Assembly: GCF_024320785.1 (NCBI RefSeq)
Contig: NZ_JANDBC010000001.1
Coordinates: forward strand, 268,617-332,616
DNA: 64,000 nt
DNA from: Gracilimonas sediminicola
Lineage (GTDB): Bacteria > Bacteroidota > Rhodothermia > Balneolales > Balneolaceae
Direction: 5' to 3'
Under the pieces are notes generated by a model. That model saw only the letters and a list, made by a program, of their open reading frames with translations, ran no database searches and had not been told where the DNA came from. The position numbers were made by a program, and so were the translations under genes. This document shows, in pieces, positions 55,589 to 64,000 of the stretch (positions are counted from its first letter, which is position 1; every line of letters begins with the position of its first letter).

Positions 55589-57343
55589 TTATTGCTGTTC
55601 TTTCAGCCAGCGTCGGGGAGTAAGGCCGGTGCTTTTTTTGAAATAATCGTTAAATGTGGTTTTTGAATTGAATCCACATTCGAATGCAATGCCCAGTAAA
55701 GTCAGGTTTTGGTTCTCTGGTAGCACAGCCATTTTTTTAAAATGTTCCAGCCGGTAAGAGTTGATGAAATGATGGAAGTTCGCTCTTTTATCCTGATTAA
55801 TTAACCAGGATAGTTTGTTGGAACTCGTGTTAATATGATCCGCCAGATTGGTCAGCGAAAGTGTTGGATCAAGATATAACTCTTCTACCTCCATGCTTTT
55901 ATCCAAGGCGCTTATCAGTTCCTTATGTTCTTCCTTATCGGTAATTAATGGTCTTGAATCAGATGAGTCTTCATATATCTCGCTTAGTAATGGGAATTTT
56001 TGGGGAAGGAACTCCTTAAGATTTTTGTACTCTTCCCGGGTCCTCAGTTTTGCTAAAAAAGGATCGTAGTTAAAGCAGATATATTTTCCATGCTTTTGAT
56101 TCAGTCCCTCTTCCAACATTTCAAAAGCCTGATCATAATTCTCTGCCAGTGTAAGAAAATATAACCGCCAGGGATGGATGGTCTCATCAGCCAGAAACGG
56201 CTGCTCATAATCTGAAATGGGTTCATGGTGGTACAGGCGATAAAGAGTGGTATAGTAATCCATAAATGGTAACTCGCTAAACTCTTCCAATATCTCCTCA
56301 AGCTCCGCCCGGTTATCTGTCAAAATCAAGGCGGCTGCTTTCAACTGTACAGCAAATATCCATTTAGGGTCTTGCTTTAACACCTTATCCATTTGTTGAA
56401 TGGCTTTTTCATATTCGCCAGAGAAGTATAAGATGTTCCCCTTCATAAAGGTATGATTGAGGGAAAGAGGATTGATCTCCAGAGCACGGTCAATATGGAT
56501 CATGGCTTCATCAAATTGTCCCACCATGATATACATGCCTGCAATAGCCTCTATAGCTTCGGCATTATTGGGGCTCAGTTCCATGGAACGTTTGAAATGA
56601 TCAATGGCACCGCTGTGGTCCCACTCAATCATCATGTCTATTGATGCCATTGCTAAATGATAATCTAAAGAGTCACTGTTCACTTCCACGGCTTTTTCAA
56701 GGTACTTATAGACTTCAGATCTGGCTTCTTCTCCCGAGCTCCAGAAAAGCATATAAGTATAGCAGAATACAATTCCATAGTAGGCCCTGAATAATTCCGG
56801 ATCTAACTGAATGGCCTTTCGATAGTGTTCTATAGCTCGTAGTAATGCATCATTTGTCCATTTTAGTTGCTCATGCCGACCTTTCAGGTAATAGTCGTAG
56901 GCATCAAAATTATTGGAATCGGCAGAAACCAGCGACGGCTGTAATTCGATGTGACCAAAATTCTCTCTGATTTTATCTGCCACCAGTAAACTGATCTCAT
57001 CCTGAAGCTTAAAGATATCCTCAAGCTGGCGATCGTATTTCATACTCCAAATCTGAAATCCGTCACTCGTACGGACCAGCCGAACCGATATCCTCACATC
57101 CATCCCTGATTTCCTGACACTTCCCTCCAGAATGGTAGCTACTCCAAGTTGATTCCCTATCGCCCTCACATCCAAGTGCTTGCCTTTAAACATAAAACTT
57201 GATGTTCGTGCGATAACCTTCAGTCCTTTTGTTTTTGACAAAGCCAGGATGATTTCCTCCGTAATCCCATCACTGAAATATTCATTATCCTTATCAGGAC
57301 TTAAATTGATAAAGGGTAATATTGCAACGGATTTGTCCGTCAT
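55589..57343 (-). CDS. TolB-like/TPR/AraC-type regulator (paralog 2)
   Basis: A 584-residue regulator from the ATG giving MTDKSVAILPFINLSPDKDNEYFSDGITEEIILAL, chosen by analogy to paralog 1; a GTG five codons upstream is also possible. Domain order is the same: TolB-N-like domain (residues 1-135), TPR units (about 150-370, e.g. EAIEAIAGMYIMVGQFDEAMIHIDRALEINP) and C-terminal AraC HTH (LTNLADHINTSSNKLSWLINQDKRANFHHFI...GFNSKTTFNDYFKKSTGLTPRRWLKEQ). The HTH is the best-conserved part between the paralogs, so their binding sites may be similar. It lies upstream of the acetyltransferase-MDR-DUF4386 genes. Confidence 0.9.
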   Translation of the reverse strand: MTDKSVAILPFINLSPDKDNEYFSDGITEEIILALSKTKGLKVIARTSSFMFKGKHLDVRAIGNQLGVATILEGSVRKSGMDVRISVRLVRTSDGFQIWSMKYDRQLEDIFKLQDEISLLVADKIRENFGHIELQPSLVSADSNNFDAYDYYLKGRHEQLKWTNDALLRAIEHYRKAIQLDPELFRAYYGIVFCYTYMLFWSSGEEARSEVYKYLEKAVEVNSDSLDYHLAMASIDMMIEWDHSGAIDHFKRSMELSPNNAEAIEAIAGMYIMVGQFDEAMIHIDRALEINPLSLNHTFMKGNILYFSGEYEKAIQQMDKVLKQDPKWIFAVQLKAAALILTDNRAELEEILEEFSELPFMDYYTTLYRLYHHEPISDYEQPFLADETIHPWRLYFLTLAENYDQAFEMLEEGLNQKHGKYICFNYDPFLAKLRTREEYKNLKEFLPQKFPLLSEIYEDSSDSRPLITDKEEHKELISALDKSMEVEELYLDPTLSLTNLADHINTSSNKLSWLINQDKRANFHHFINSYRLEHFKKMAVLPENQNLTLLGIAFECGFNSKTTFNDYFKKSTGLTPRRWLKEQQ

Positions 57344-57358
57344 AAGGGCTTTAGACAC

Positions 57359-57631
57359 ACCATTAGAGATTACAAGCGAAATGATAATAGGTAATCAGGT
57401 ATTAACTATCCAATGACAGAAATTGATTGAGTCAGGATTTAAGATGGAATGAAAATGAATAGGCATGAGTCCGAATCAATACATTCGGACGATGGACGCT
57501 CCAGCTTCCAATATGAAAATGGAGCTACATAATGAATACCAAACAATTCAATACTATGAATCTGTAATATTGCACCTGTCAAAAAGCCAAGCCATCGCAT
57601 AAAACATTTCAAGCGGATGAGCCAAAACAAA
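57359..57631. other. Intergenic region between regulator 2 and tRNA-Asn
   Basis: No gene found; the only frame of note is antisense and runs into the tRNA. Contains the regulator's putative operator. Confidence 0.5.
57469..57490. promoter_or_regulatory. Putative operator: GTCCGAAT-N6-ATTCGGAC
   Basis: A perfect 8-bp inverted repeat with a 6-bp spacer, about 125 bp upstream of the AraC-type regulator start. It shares the octamer ATTCGGAC with the element upstream of the acetyltransferase. Confidence 0.45.
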
Positions 57632-57665
57632 AAAAGCCTGACCCGCTTTTCGCGAATCAGGCTTT
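57632..57665 (-). terminator. Terminator after tRNA-Asn
   Basis: On the minus strand AAAGCCTGA pairs with TCAGGCTTT around a loop containing CGCG, followed by T residues. Confidence 0.8.
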
Positions 57666-57671
57666 GGTAAG

Positions 57672-57743
57672 CTCCCCGGGCTGGATTCGAACCAGCGACC
57701 AATTGATTAACAGTCAACTGCTCTGCCACTGAGCTACCGAGGA
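57672..57743 (-). tRNA. tRNA-Asn (GTT)
   Basis: A full cloverleaf is visible. The acceptor stem TCCTCGG pairs with CCGGGGA (one G-T pair), with discriminator G. The D arm is GCTCAGT..AGAGC, the anticodon stem-loop TTGACTGTTAATCAA has GTT at the anticodon, and the T arm is CTGGTTCGAATCCAG. CCA is not encoded. Confidence 0.97.
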
Positions 57744-57781
57744 ATATGTGTAGCTTTTTGACTTTATTTACTTCAATAAAT

Positions 57782-57804
57782 AAAAAAGCCCCGTTGAAGG
57801 GGCG
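57782..57804 (-). terminator. Terminator after truA
   Basis: On the minus strand GCCCCT-TCA-ACGGGGC-type hairpin followed by TTTTTT, between truA and the tRNA gene. Confidence 0.85.
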
Positions 57805-57846
57805 ACAAATATAAAGACATTATCCGCCTACTTTCAACACTTTTCT

Positions 57847-58581
57847 TCACTTTTTATAGAAAACTTTCTGAAGCACCAATCCCGCCGCGGGAGCGGTATA
57901 AGTAGGAATATCTGATTTGGGATTTCTCAGTGCTTCCTCAAATTGATCCGGCGTCATTTTATTCTGTGCTACACGCACCATTGTTCCGATCAAACGTCTT
58001 ACCATATTCCGCAAAAACCGGTTGGCCCTGATGTGATATTTGATCACCTCTCCCTCTTCCTCAAACTCCGAAAGCTGAATTTCACACAGAGTCGTCATGT
58101 TATCCTCATTAAATTTTGAGAACCCTGCAAAATCAAATTCACCCTTTAGCAAAGCCGCACATTCTTCGAGTTTGGTATAATCAATGGGTTGATTGAGCTG
58201 CCATGAATATCGCTCTTTAAGCGGCATCCATCTTTTTGTGATGGTGTATTCGTACTGCCGACCTGTGGCATCAAACCGGGCATGGAAGTCATCCGCTACT
58301 TCCTCAATACCCGTGATCTGAATTTCTTTCCCTATCAGCTTGTTTGTTTTATAGATCAGATCTTCAACATCAACGTCTTCAGACAGATCTAAATGTGCCG
58401 TTTGCCCGGTGGCATGGACGCCGGCATCGGTTCTGCCCTGTCCGATTATGTTCATATCGGTTTGCAGAATCGTAGAGAATGCATCCTCAATGGTTTGTTC
58501 AACAGTAGGAGCATTGGGTTGAATTTGCCACCCGGAAAAATCGGTGCCGTCGTACTCAATCGTAAGTAGGTATCTTTGCAT
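57847..58581 (-). CDS. truA: tRNA pseudouridine(38-40) synthase
   Basis: Converts uridines 38-40 of the tRNA anticodon stem-loop to pseudouridine. The 244-residue length is standard. The N-terminus YLLTIEYDGTDFSGWQIQPNAPTVEQ and the catalytic loop GQGRTDAGVHATGQ with Asp52 are diagnostic, and FLRNMVRRLIGTMVRV closes the second half. Stand-alone gene. Confidence 0.97.
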   Translation of the reverse strand: MQRYLLTIEYDGTDFSGWQIQPNAPTVEQTIEDAFSTILQTDMNIIGQGRTDAGVHATGQTAHLDLSEDVDVEDLIYKTNKLIGKEIQITGIEEVADDFHARFDATGRQYEYTITKRWMPLKERYSWQLNQPIDYTKLEECAALLKGEFDFAGFSKFNEDNMTTLCEIQLSEFEEEGEVIKYHIRANRFLRNMVRRLIGTMVRVAQNKMTPDQFEEALRNPKSDIPTYTAPAAGLVLQKVFYKK

Positions 58582-58699
58582 GCTTGCAATATATGAATGA
58601 GTTTCAACATTCTTGAAATTAGAAATTACATATTCAGATTAGTCCCGAATTTTATCATCTTTGGTCAACAACAGAAGTCCGAAATCTTGAAGTTATATT

Positions 58700-59740
58700 A
58701 TGCGCATTGAGTTAGATATTAAGCTTGGTTTCAAAAACGTGATGATTCGTCCTAAACGCTCTACCCTCAAATCCCGCGCGGACGTTTCGCTGGAACGAAC
58801 CTTTAAATTTCTGCATGCCAAAAAAGGCTGGACGGGTATCCCGGTAATGGCCGCTAACATGGACACCACTGGTACTTTCGAAATGGCCACGGCACTGGCC
58901 GAGCATAAAATGTTCACCGCCATCCACAAGCACTACTCCATAGAGCAATGGAAAGCTTTTTTAGATGCAGCTGAGGAGTCCATCACAGAACATATAGCCG
59001 TGAGCACCGGAACCGGATCGGCGGATATGGAAAAACTCAATGAGCTGATGAACCAGTTTCCCCAACTTCGGTTTATCTGTATTGATGTGGCTAACGGTTA
59101 TTCAGAGCACTTCGTGAAATTTGTGAAGAAAGTACGGGAAAAATATCCTGATAAAGTAATCATAGCCGGCAATGTGGTAACCGGAGAAATGGTGGAAGAA
59201 CTGCTACTGGCCGGGGCTGATATTATAAAAGTGGGAATCGGGCCGGGTTCGGTTTGTACTACACGACTCAAAACCGGCGTCGGATTCCCCCAGCTTTCAG
59301 CGATCATTGAATGTGCCGATGCCGCCCATGGGTTAGGTGGACAAATTATTTCTGACGGTGGTTGTAAATCCCCCGGCGATGTAGCCAAAGCCTTTGGCGG
59401 CGGTGCCGATTTTGTGATGCTCGGTGGTATGTTTTCCGGTCACAAAGAAAGTGGCGGCGAATTGGTTGAGGAAGATGGGGAGAAATTTAAAACTTTCTAC
59501 GGCATGAGCTCAGAAACCGCGATGGAAAAATACTCTGGCGGTGTGGCCGAATACCGCGCCTCCGAAGGTAAAACCGTAAAAGTGCCCTATCGCGGACCTG
59601 TAGAAGACACCGTTCAGGACATACTTGGCGGTGTGCGATCTACCTGCACCTATGTAGGAGCCAAAAAACTGAAAGAGCTAACCAAACGCACAACCTTCAT
59701 CCGGGTTCAGGAACAGTTAAATGAGATGTTTTCGGAGTAA
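58700..59740 (+). CDS. guaC: GMP reductase
   Basis: Reductively deaminates GMP to IMP with NADPH. The 346-residue length and absence of CBS domains separate it from IMP dehydrogenase. The N-terminus [30 protein letters not shown] and [12 protein letters not shown] are GuaC-specific. The catalytic loop is [11 protein letters not shown] with Cys186, the same number as in E. coli GuaC, followed by [29 protein letters not shown]. Its 3' end faces the DinB gene across a long palindrome. Confidence 0.96.
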   Translation: MRIELDIKLGFKNVMIRPKRSTLKSRADVSLERTFKFLHAKKGWTGIPVMAANMDTTGTFEMATALAEHKMFTAIHKHYSIEQWKAFLDAAEESITEHIAVSTGTGSADMEKLNELMNQFPQLRFICIDVANGYSEHFVKFVKKVREKYPDKVIIAGNVVTGEMVEELLLAGADIIKVGIGPGSVCTTRLKTGVGFPQLSAIIECADAAHGLGGQIISDGGCKSPGDVAKAFGGGADFVMLGGMFSGHKESGGELVEEDGEKFKTFYGMSSETAMEKYSGGVAEYRASEGKTVKVPYRGPVEDTVQDILGGVRSTCTYVGAKKLKELTKRTTFIRVQEQLNEMFSE

Positions 59741-59749
59741 AGTCAAAAC

Positions 59750-59796
59750 GTGTTAATGTGTTTACGTTTTACATCATAACGTAAACACATTAACAC
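59750..59796. repeat. Perfect 19-bp inverted repeat (9-nt loop)
   Basis: GTGTTAATGTGTTTACGTT is followed after TTACATCAT by its exact complement. It lies in the gap between the convergent guaC and DinB genes. The stem is AT-rich and lacks a T-tract, so it is not a classical terminator; it may be a bidirectional transcript end or a mobile palindromic element. Confidence 0.9.
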
Positions 59797-59809
59797 ATGG
59801 CACTTTTAA

Positions 59810-60289
59810 TCACTCTTTATTCAACAACCGAAATATAATCGCCAGCTGGCCGGTATGATATGCGTTGTGTTCCAGAACCAGCAGAGCTTCGCGGAGTAGT
59901 GTTTGTCCATCTCCGTGAGGGATTTCAGTCTGAAGGTCATTCTTTGGATTCAGGATGAAATTCATCATCTCATTGCGCTCATCAAAAAACTGCTTTTTCA
60001 ACTCTTCCCACTCCTCTTCACTGGCCGGGGCCTGTTCCATGGGCCAGTAATCATCAGGCCAGGTCATTCTCTCGTAATGGCTGTTTCGGCTGAAGTCCAG
60101 AATATCATATTGAGCTACGCGCAGATGAAAAAACTGCTCGTAGAAAGAATACGGGAGTCCGGCCGGGCGCTTGCCTAAATCTTCAAAGTCAACTTCCTCC
60201 AGCAAATCCTCAATTTTTATAAAGGCCTGTCCGCCTTCCAGCTGATGAATTAAATGTTCCCGCGTTACCCGCTCCGAATGCTGTTCCAT
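59810..60289 (-). CDS. DinB-family protein
   Basis: A 159-residue four-helix-bundle protein of the DinB/YfiT type. The metal-binding histidines are visible: one in the HLIHQLEGG helix region, another in FYEQFFHLRVAQYDIL, and a third in VLEHNAYHTGQLAIIFRLL, whose NAYHTGQ is the family hallmark. Members include bacillithiol or mycothiol transferases and stress proteins; the specific role is unknown. Confidence 0.88.
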   Translation of the reverse strand: MEQHSERVTREHLIHQLEGGQAFIKIEDLLEEVDFEDLGKRPAGLPYSFYEQFFHLRVAQYDILDFSRNSHYERMTWPDDYWPMEQAPASEEEWEELKKQFFDERNEMMNFILNPKNDLQTEIPHGDGQTLLREALLVLEHNAYHTGQLAIIFRLLNKE

Positions 60290-60370
60290 TAAGTACTTTG
60301 GCTTTTGTTTGGTTTGAATTCATCCCATAAATACATGTTATGTGAGAATCATTCAACCTAAGCATTAATT

Positions 60371-60620
60371 CCCCAACCACCATCTTACCATCGACAACCC
60401 TCTCTTCCAGTACAGAAGCGAGGGGGTTCAGCCCTTCGATGCCACATCAGCCAATCGCGATGCCGTGAACGACTCGCTTGTTTACCCGAATACACCTAAC
60501 CCTCAACCACCATCTTACCATCGGCAATCATCTCTTCAGGTACAAAAGCGAAGGGGTTCAGCCCTTCGATACTATTTCAACCAACCGCGATGCCGTAAAC
60601 GACTCGCTTGTTTACCGGAA
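60371..60620. repeat. Two REP-like modules upstream of the RAYT gene
   Basis: Modules at 60371-60490 and 60501-60620 share about 85% identity over 120 bp. Each has the hairpin GAAGGG-GTTCAG-CCCTTC (first copy GAGGGG variant) and a tail GCGATGCCGT(G/A)AACGACTCG followed by CTTGTTTACC. ACAAGCGA-type sequence in the head and TCGCTTGT in the tail are inverted repeats of each other. Confidence 0.9.
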
Positions 60621-60788
60621 ACCATCACTCCCTAAATTACTAATTCTCCACATACAACCATCTCTTCCTGCGTACAAATCAAGGTGTTTACCTCATTACA
60701 AAACATATCCTTTCTTAAAGGCGAAAATACTTTGTAAGGAATTAGCTTGAAATCGCTCTAACAAGAGAGATTGAACAGATACCGCATC

Positions 60789-61226
60789 ATGCCTAAAACT
60801 TATAACATGATCTGGGTACACATTGTATTCCGGACTAAAGAAAGCAAGCCATTCCTCTCCTGGGAGATAAGAAATGCCGTATGTGACTTTATCAAGAAAG
60901 AGGGAAACCGAAGGGGATTCTTCGTTGATACCGTAAATGGAGTCAGAGACCATTTGCATGTGTTACTCAGGATCAGAACTACACAAACCGTAGCGGATGC
61001 TGTCAACTGTATTAAAGGTGCCTCCTCTCGATGGCTAAATTTACAATACAACTGGAAATATGGTTTCGAATGGCAGGAAGGATACGGCGTCTTCTCTGTA
61101 AGTATTGATGATATAAACAAGATCAGAGCCTATATCTATAATCAGGAGAAACATCATAAATCCAAGACATGCATTCCTCAATTTGAAGAAACACGGTCCC
61201 GTACTCAGACAAGTGCGATGCCGTGA
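60789..61226 (+). CDS. REP-associated tyrosine transposase (RAYT, Y1/IS200-like)
   Basis: A 145-residue Y1 HUH transposase. It begins MPKTYNMIWVHIVFRTK (an upstream in-frame TTG is less likely). The HUH motif is HLH in VRDHLHVLL (H55, H57), and the catalytic tyrosine lies in AYIYNQEKHH (probably Y115). No terminal IS ends are apparent. Instead the gene is embedded in a series of 120-bp REP-like modules, and its stop codon lies inside the tail of one of them (GCGATGCCGTGA). This is the layout of a RAYT/REPtron domesticated transposase. Confidence 0.92.
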   Translation: MPKTYNMIWVHIVFRTKESKPFLSWEIRNAVCDFIKKEGNRRGFFVDTVNGVRDHLHVLLRIRTTQTVADAVNCIKGASSRWLNLQYNWKYGFEWQEGYGVFSVSIDDINKIRAYIYNQEKHHKSKTCIPQFEETRSRTQTSAMP

Positions 61227-61460
61227 ACGACTCGCTTGTTTACTGGAAACCATTTAATCCCCAACCAACATCTTACCACTGGCAACACTCTCTTCCAGTA
61301 CGCAAGCGAAGGGGTTCAGCCCTTCAATGCTACATCAACCCATCACAATGCCGTAAACAACTCGCTTGCTTACCCGATTACGCCTAACCCTCAACCACCA
61401 TCTTTCCATCAGCAACTATCCCTTCCAGTACACAAGTGAAGGGGTTCAGCCCTTCGATAG
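61214..61460. repeat. REP-like modules downstream of the RAYT gene
   Basis: A module tail (61214-61245) overlaps the transposase stop, then a full module (61259-61378) and the first half of another (61388-61460). All share the CAACCA(C/A)CATCTT head, the GAAGGG-GTTCAG-CCCTTC hairpin and, when complete, the CGTAAACAACTCGCTTG tail. Confidence 0.9.
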
Positions 61461-61542
61461 TTAATCACCCTAAAAAATTGCAGATTCATATCGCCGTCAG
61501 ATTGTTTAATTTCCGTCATCCACATTAAACCTATTTTATTCC

Positions 61543-63996
61543 ATGAACACTTTTTTAAAGCTGTTGATCTTCTTTTTCATCCTGATAATAGGATTCGCCG
61601 GGCTGGCTTTTTACTGGACGTTCTACAAACCCCTGCCTGATTATGAGGAAACCATTTCGCTGAGCGGACTTTCTGAAGAGGTCCAAGTCCATTGGGATGC
61701 TTACGGTGTTCCGCATATCTTCGCGAATAACGAAGATGATTTATACTATGCTTTGGGGTATGTTCACGCCCAGGATCGTCTGTGGCAAATGACGCTCACC
61801 CAGATTGCCGCCGAAGGTCGTTTTGCAGAATTTTTTGGAGAGGATGAGGAGCTGATTGAGCTGGACAAATATCAGCGGACGCTTGGGTTTTGGAAAATAG
61901 CACAGCAGCTGGTGGACACGCTCGGACAAGAAGAACGGGAGGTGCTTAATGCATATACCCATGGAGTGAATGCTTTTGTGGATAACAACACGAACCGACT
62001 GCCTGTGGAGTTTTCGCTGACCGGAATTCAGCCGCTGAGATGGACACCGGCTCGATCTCTGGCCGTCAGCCGGCTGATGGGATGGGAATTGAATATGGGG
62101 TGGTGGAGTGAAGTTACCTACGGATACCTCCGGGAAAAACTCCCCGCCAATCAGTTTGAACAACTTCAATTGCGTTTTCCTGATTCGGCTCCAACTTCCC
62201 TGGATGATGAAGAGTCGATGGGTTACTCCTCTGCCCTGATGCCCATGCTTCATCAGGAAATTAAGAAAAGGGAGCTCCTCGAAATGGAAGGCACCCATGT
62301 AGGAAGTAACGCCTGGGTAATTGACGGTTCCAAATCAGAGACCGGTTACCCGATGCTGGCAGGCGACCCTCATCTGGGGCTGGATATGCCGGGCAAGTGG
62401 TATGAAGTGCACCTGAACCTGAACGGCAAGAATGTATCCGGGGCAACGTTGGCCGGAGTACCGGCGGTTATCATCGGGCAGAATGATCAGATAGCTTGGT
62501 CATTTACCAGCATCATGAGTGATGACACCGACTTTTTCCTCGAGCAAACCGATCCGCTGGACCGTGGCCGATATGTTGCCGATTCCCTCAATGACACCAC
62601 TGCTACGTATCGCTCATTTGATAAAATCAGAGAAATCATCAAAGTGAAAGATGGTGATGACCGGTCGTTTGAAATTAGATACACCAAGCACGGACCCGTT
62701 ATTTCTGATATCTATCCTGTGCAGGAGCTCACCGAAGATAAGGTGATCTCCATGCAATGGACCGGCTACGAAATGAGCAACGAAATGCGGACGCTGTACC
62801 AAATCAACTGGGCTGAGGATTTCCAGGATTTTAAAGACGCCCTCCCTTCATTTGGAGTACCGGGATTGAATCTGATGTATGGAGATGTGGAAGGAAATAT
62901 TGCCATGTACTCGGTAGCTAAACTCCCCATTCGTAGCGGAGATCCCATCACATTACGGGAAGGTTGGGATCCGGCTCAGGACTGGCAGGGATTCATTCCC
63001 CACGATCAAATGCCCCGACTTATCAACCCCGAGGACGGCTGGATTGCCAATGCCAACAACAAAATCACTACCGACAGTTACCCTTATTATATTGCAACTT
63101 TTTGGGAGCCGCCTTCAAGAATTGAGCGAATCGAGCAGGTGCTAACAGCTGATTCAACCTTGGGATACAACCAGTTTCAAAGCTTGCAAAATGATTCCTA
63201 TTCGGCCTTTGCAGCAAAACTCACCCCCAAGATTCTGGAGATCATCAAAAACCAGGATGCCTATAACTTTGACCTCCCCGTCTCATACCTTGAGAATTGG
63301 AATTATAAGTACGATTTGAAATCCACAGCTGCCTCAATATTTGATGTGTTTTTCGTCAACTTCACGGAGAATACGCTGAAAGATGATTTTGGTGATGTGG
63401 TCTATTCCAATTTCATTCATCATGAGAATATCCCGGTTCGCACCATGTCATCACTCATCGATACCGAAAGTTCGTTCTTTGATGACCTGACCACCGAATC
63501 GGTTGAGACGAAAGAAGATATGGTTGTGAAGAGTATGCAGGATGCTATCCTGTTTTTGAGTGATTCTTTAGGAAGCGAACCCTTTGAATGGAGGTGGGAA
63601 CAGCTGCATACATTGATGCTGGAACCGCCGCTTTTATCACGCGCAGCTGAAGACCCCGAATCTCCAAATGCTTTGAAACTTATTGTTGATAATGTACTCA
63701 GTAAAGGACCCTACAAAGTTCCGAGTCATGGAATGAGCGTAAACAACGGTCAATACAGGTGGAATAATGCTTTTGAGATGATTCTCGGCCCATCCATTCG
63801 CCGCATTTCTGACCTATCCGATATGAGCAGAAGTAAAAGCATCCTCCCTACCGGTCAGTCGGGCAATCCTTTATCCGACCATTACGGCGACCAAACCGAC
63901 ATGTGGCTGGATGGTCAGTACCGGTGGTTGTATCAGGACTCTACCCTTTTTGAAGAAGCTGATATCCGAACCATGCGGTTGGTGCCTGTGGAGTAA
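61543..63996 (+). CDS. Penicillin acylase family N-terminal-nucleophile hydrolase
   Basis: An 817-residue Ntn hydrolase of the penicillin G acylase/acyl-homoserine-lactone acylase family. A membrane anchor spans residues 4-27. The alpha-chain region has VQVHWDAYGVPHIFANNEDDLYYALGYVHAQDRLWQM. The autocatalytic junction precedes the nucleophile serine S255 in HVGSNAWVIDGSKSETGYPMLAGDPHLGL. The beta chain includes GEIAW-type FTSIMSDDTDFF and the C-terminal SHGMSVNNG..R..SDLSDMSRSKSILPTGQSGNPLSDHYGD block. Periplasmic amide hydrolysis of an acylated amine is expected; the native substrate is unknown. The gene is complete, ending 4 bp before the window edge. Confidence 0.95.
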   Translation: MNTFLKLLIFFFILIIGFAGLAFYWTFYKPLPDYEETISLSGLSEEVQVHWDAYGVPHIFANNEDDLYYALGYVHAQDRLWQMTLTQIAAEGRFAEFFGEDEELIELDKYQRTLGFWKIAQQLVDTLGQEEREVLNAYTHGVNAFVDNNTNRLPVEFSLTGIQPLRWTPARSLAVSRLMGWELNMGWWSEVTYGYLREKLPANQFEQLQLRFPDSAPTSLDDEESMGYSSALMPMLHQEIKKRELLEMEGTHVGSNAWVIDGSKSETGYPMLAGDPHLGLDMPGKWYEVHLNLNGKNVSGATLAGVPAVIIGQNDQIAWSFTSIMSDDTDFFLEQTDPLDRGRYVADSLNDTTATYRSFDKIREIIKVKDGDDRSFEIRYTKHGPVISDIYPVQELTEDKVISMQWTGYEMSNEMRTLYQINWAEDFQDFKDALPSFGVPGLNLMYGDVEGNIAMYSVAKLPIRSGDPITLREGWDPAQDWQGFIPHDQMPRLINPEDGWIANANNKITTDSYPYYIATFWEPPSRIERIEQVLTADSTLGYNQFQSLQNDSYSAFAAKLTPKILEIIKNQDAYNFDLPVSYLENWNYKYDLKSTAASIFDVFFVNFTENTLKDDFGDVVYSNFIHHENIPVRTMSSLIDTESSFFDDLTTESVETKEDMVVKSMQDAILFLSDSLGSEPFEWRWEQLHTLMLEPPLLSRAAEDPESPNALKLIVDNVLSKGPYKVPSHGMSVNNGQYRWNNAFEMILGPSIRRISDLSDMSRSKSILPTGQSGNPLSDHYGDQTDMWLDGQYRWLYQDSTLFEEADIRTMRLVPVE

Positions 63997-64000
63997 ATCT

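Noticed and set aside
57439-57729. 96-codon minus-strand frame
   Set aside because: It starts inside tRNA-Asn and runs through its terminator; not coding.
60371-61460. Repeated 120-bp modules considered as a CRISPR or tandem gene remnant
   Set aside because: Units are long, near-identical and carry hairpins; they flank a Y1 transposase, which fits REP elements.

Overview
The window is a chromosomal segment of a Gram-negative bacterium, most likely Balneolota (Balneola/Gracilimonas type) or a close relative in the Bacteroidota/Rhodothermota group. The evidence is the protein style and gene repertoire: choice-of-anchor-B and FG-GAP surface proteins, LytTR two-component pairs, YceI/porin sets, an ABC permease fused to an M1 peptidase, MutS paralogs, DUF4386 proteins and moderate GC. 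This placement is an inference; no rRNA gene is present.

Layout. 1-9.7 kb is core: a surface beta-propeller protein (cut by the window edge), sucD, a PGRP-type amidase, glgC-glgA (glycogen synthesis) and a NatAB-like ABC exporter. 9.7-13.1 kb is accessory: an AlkZ-like protein, a serine hydrolase, vapBC and a DUF1428 protein, each separated by diverged copies of one roughly 100-150 bp intergenic repeat, like an integron-type or other cassette array. 13.9-19.8 kb is a tight four-gene operon: cytochrome P450, a stand-alone E2-type acyltransferase, a sterol-desaturase/GH3 adenylase fusion and an enolase-superfamily epimerase. It looks like an undescribed small-molecule pathway and is the best candidate for a novel system. 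19.9-28 kb holds an M1-like protein that has lost its zinc site, a hisN-type phosphatase, two YceI proteins around a porin, and a membrane-anchored MutS-like ATPase.

28-32.5 kb is housekeeping (acetyltransferase, Smr, Dabb, folE, cysS, yidD, hisI), but it carries two striking heptanucleotide repeat arrays. 32.5-43.5 kb carries a redox/outer-membrane group (CMD protein, thioredoxin, OMP, DUF3179) and a LytS/LytTR pair divergent from an ABC ATPase and ABC-permease/M1-peptidase fusion. 43.6-57.4 kb is an accessory region bounded by two paralogous TolB-like/TPR/AraC regulators. Each regulator lies upstream of an oxidoreductase module, and an MDR-DUF4386 gene pair occurs twice in opposite orientation. 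57.6-64 kb returns to core genes (tRNA-Asn, truA, guaC, DinB), then a RAYT transposase inside its own REP-like repeats, and ends with a penicillin-acylase-family enzyme.

Spacer sequences are unusually informative. They hold heptamer arrays, a multi-hairpin repeat at 48.4-48.7 kb, a perfect 19-bp AT-rich palindrome at 59.75 kb and a shared ATTCGGAC inverted-repeat motif near the second AraC regulator.
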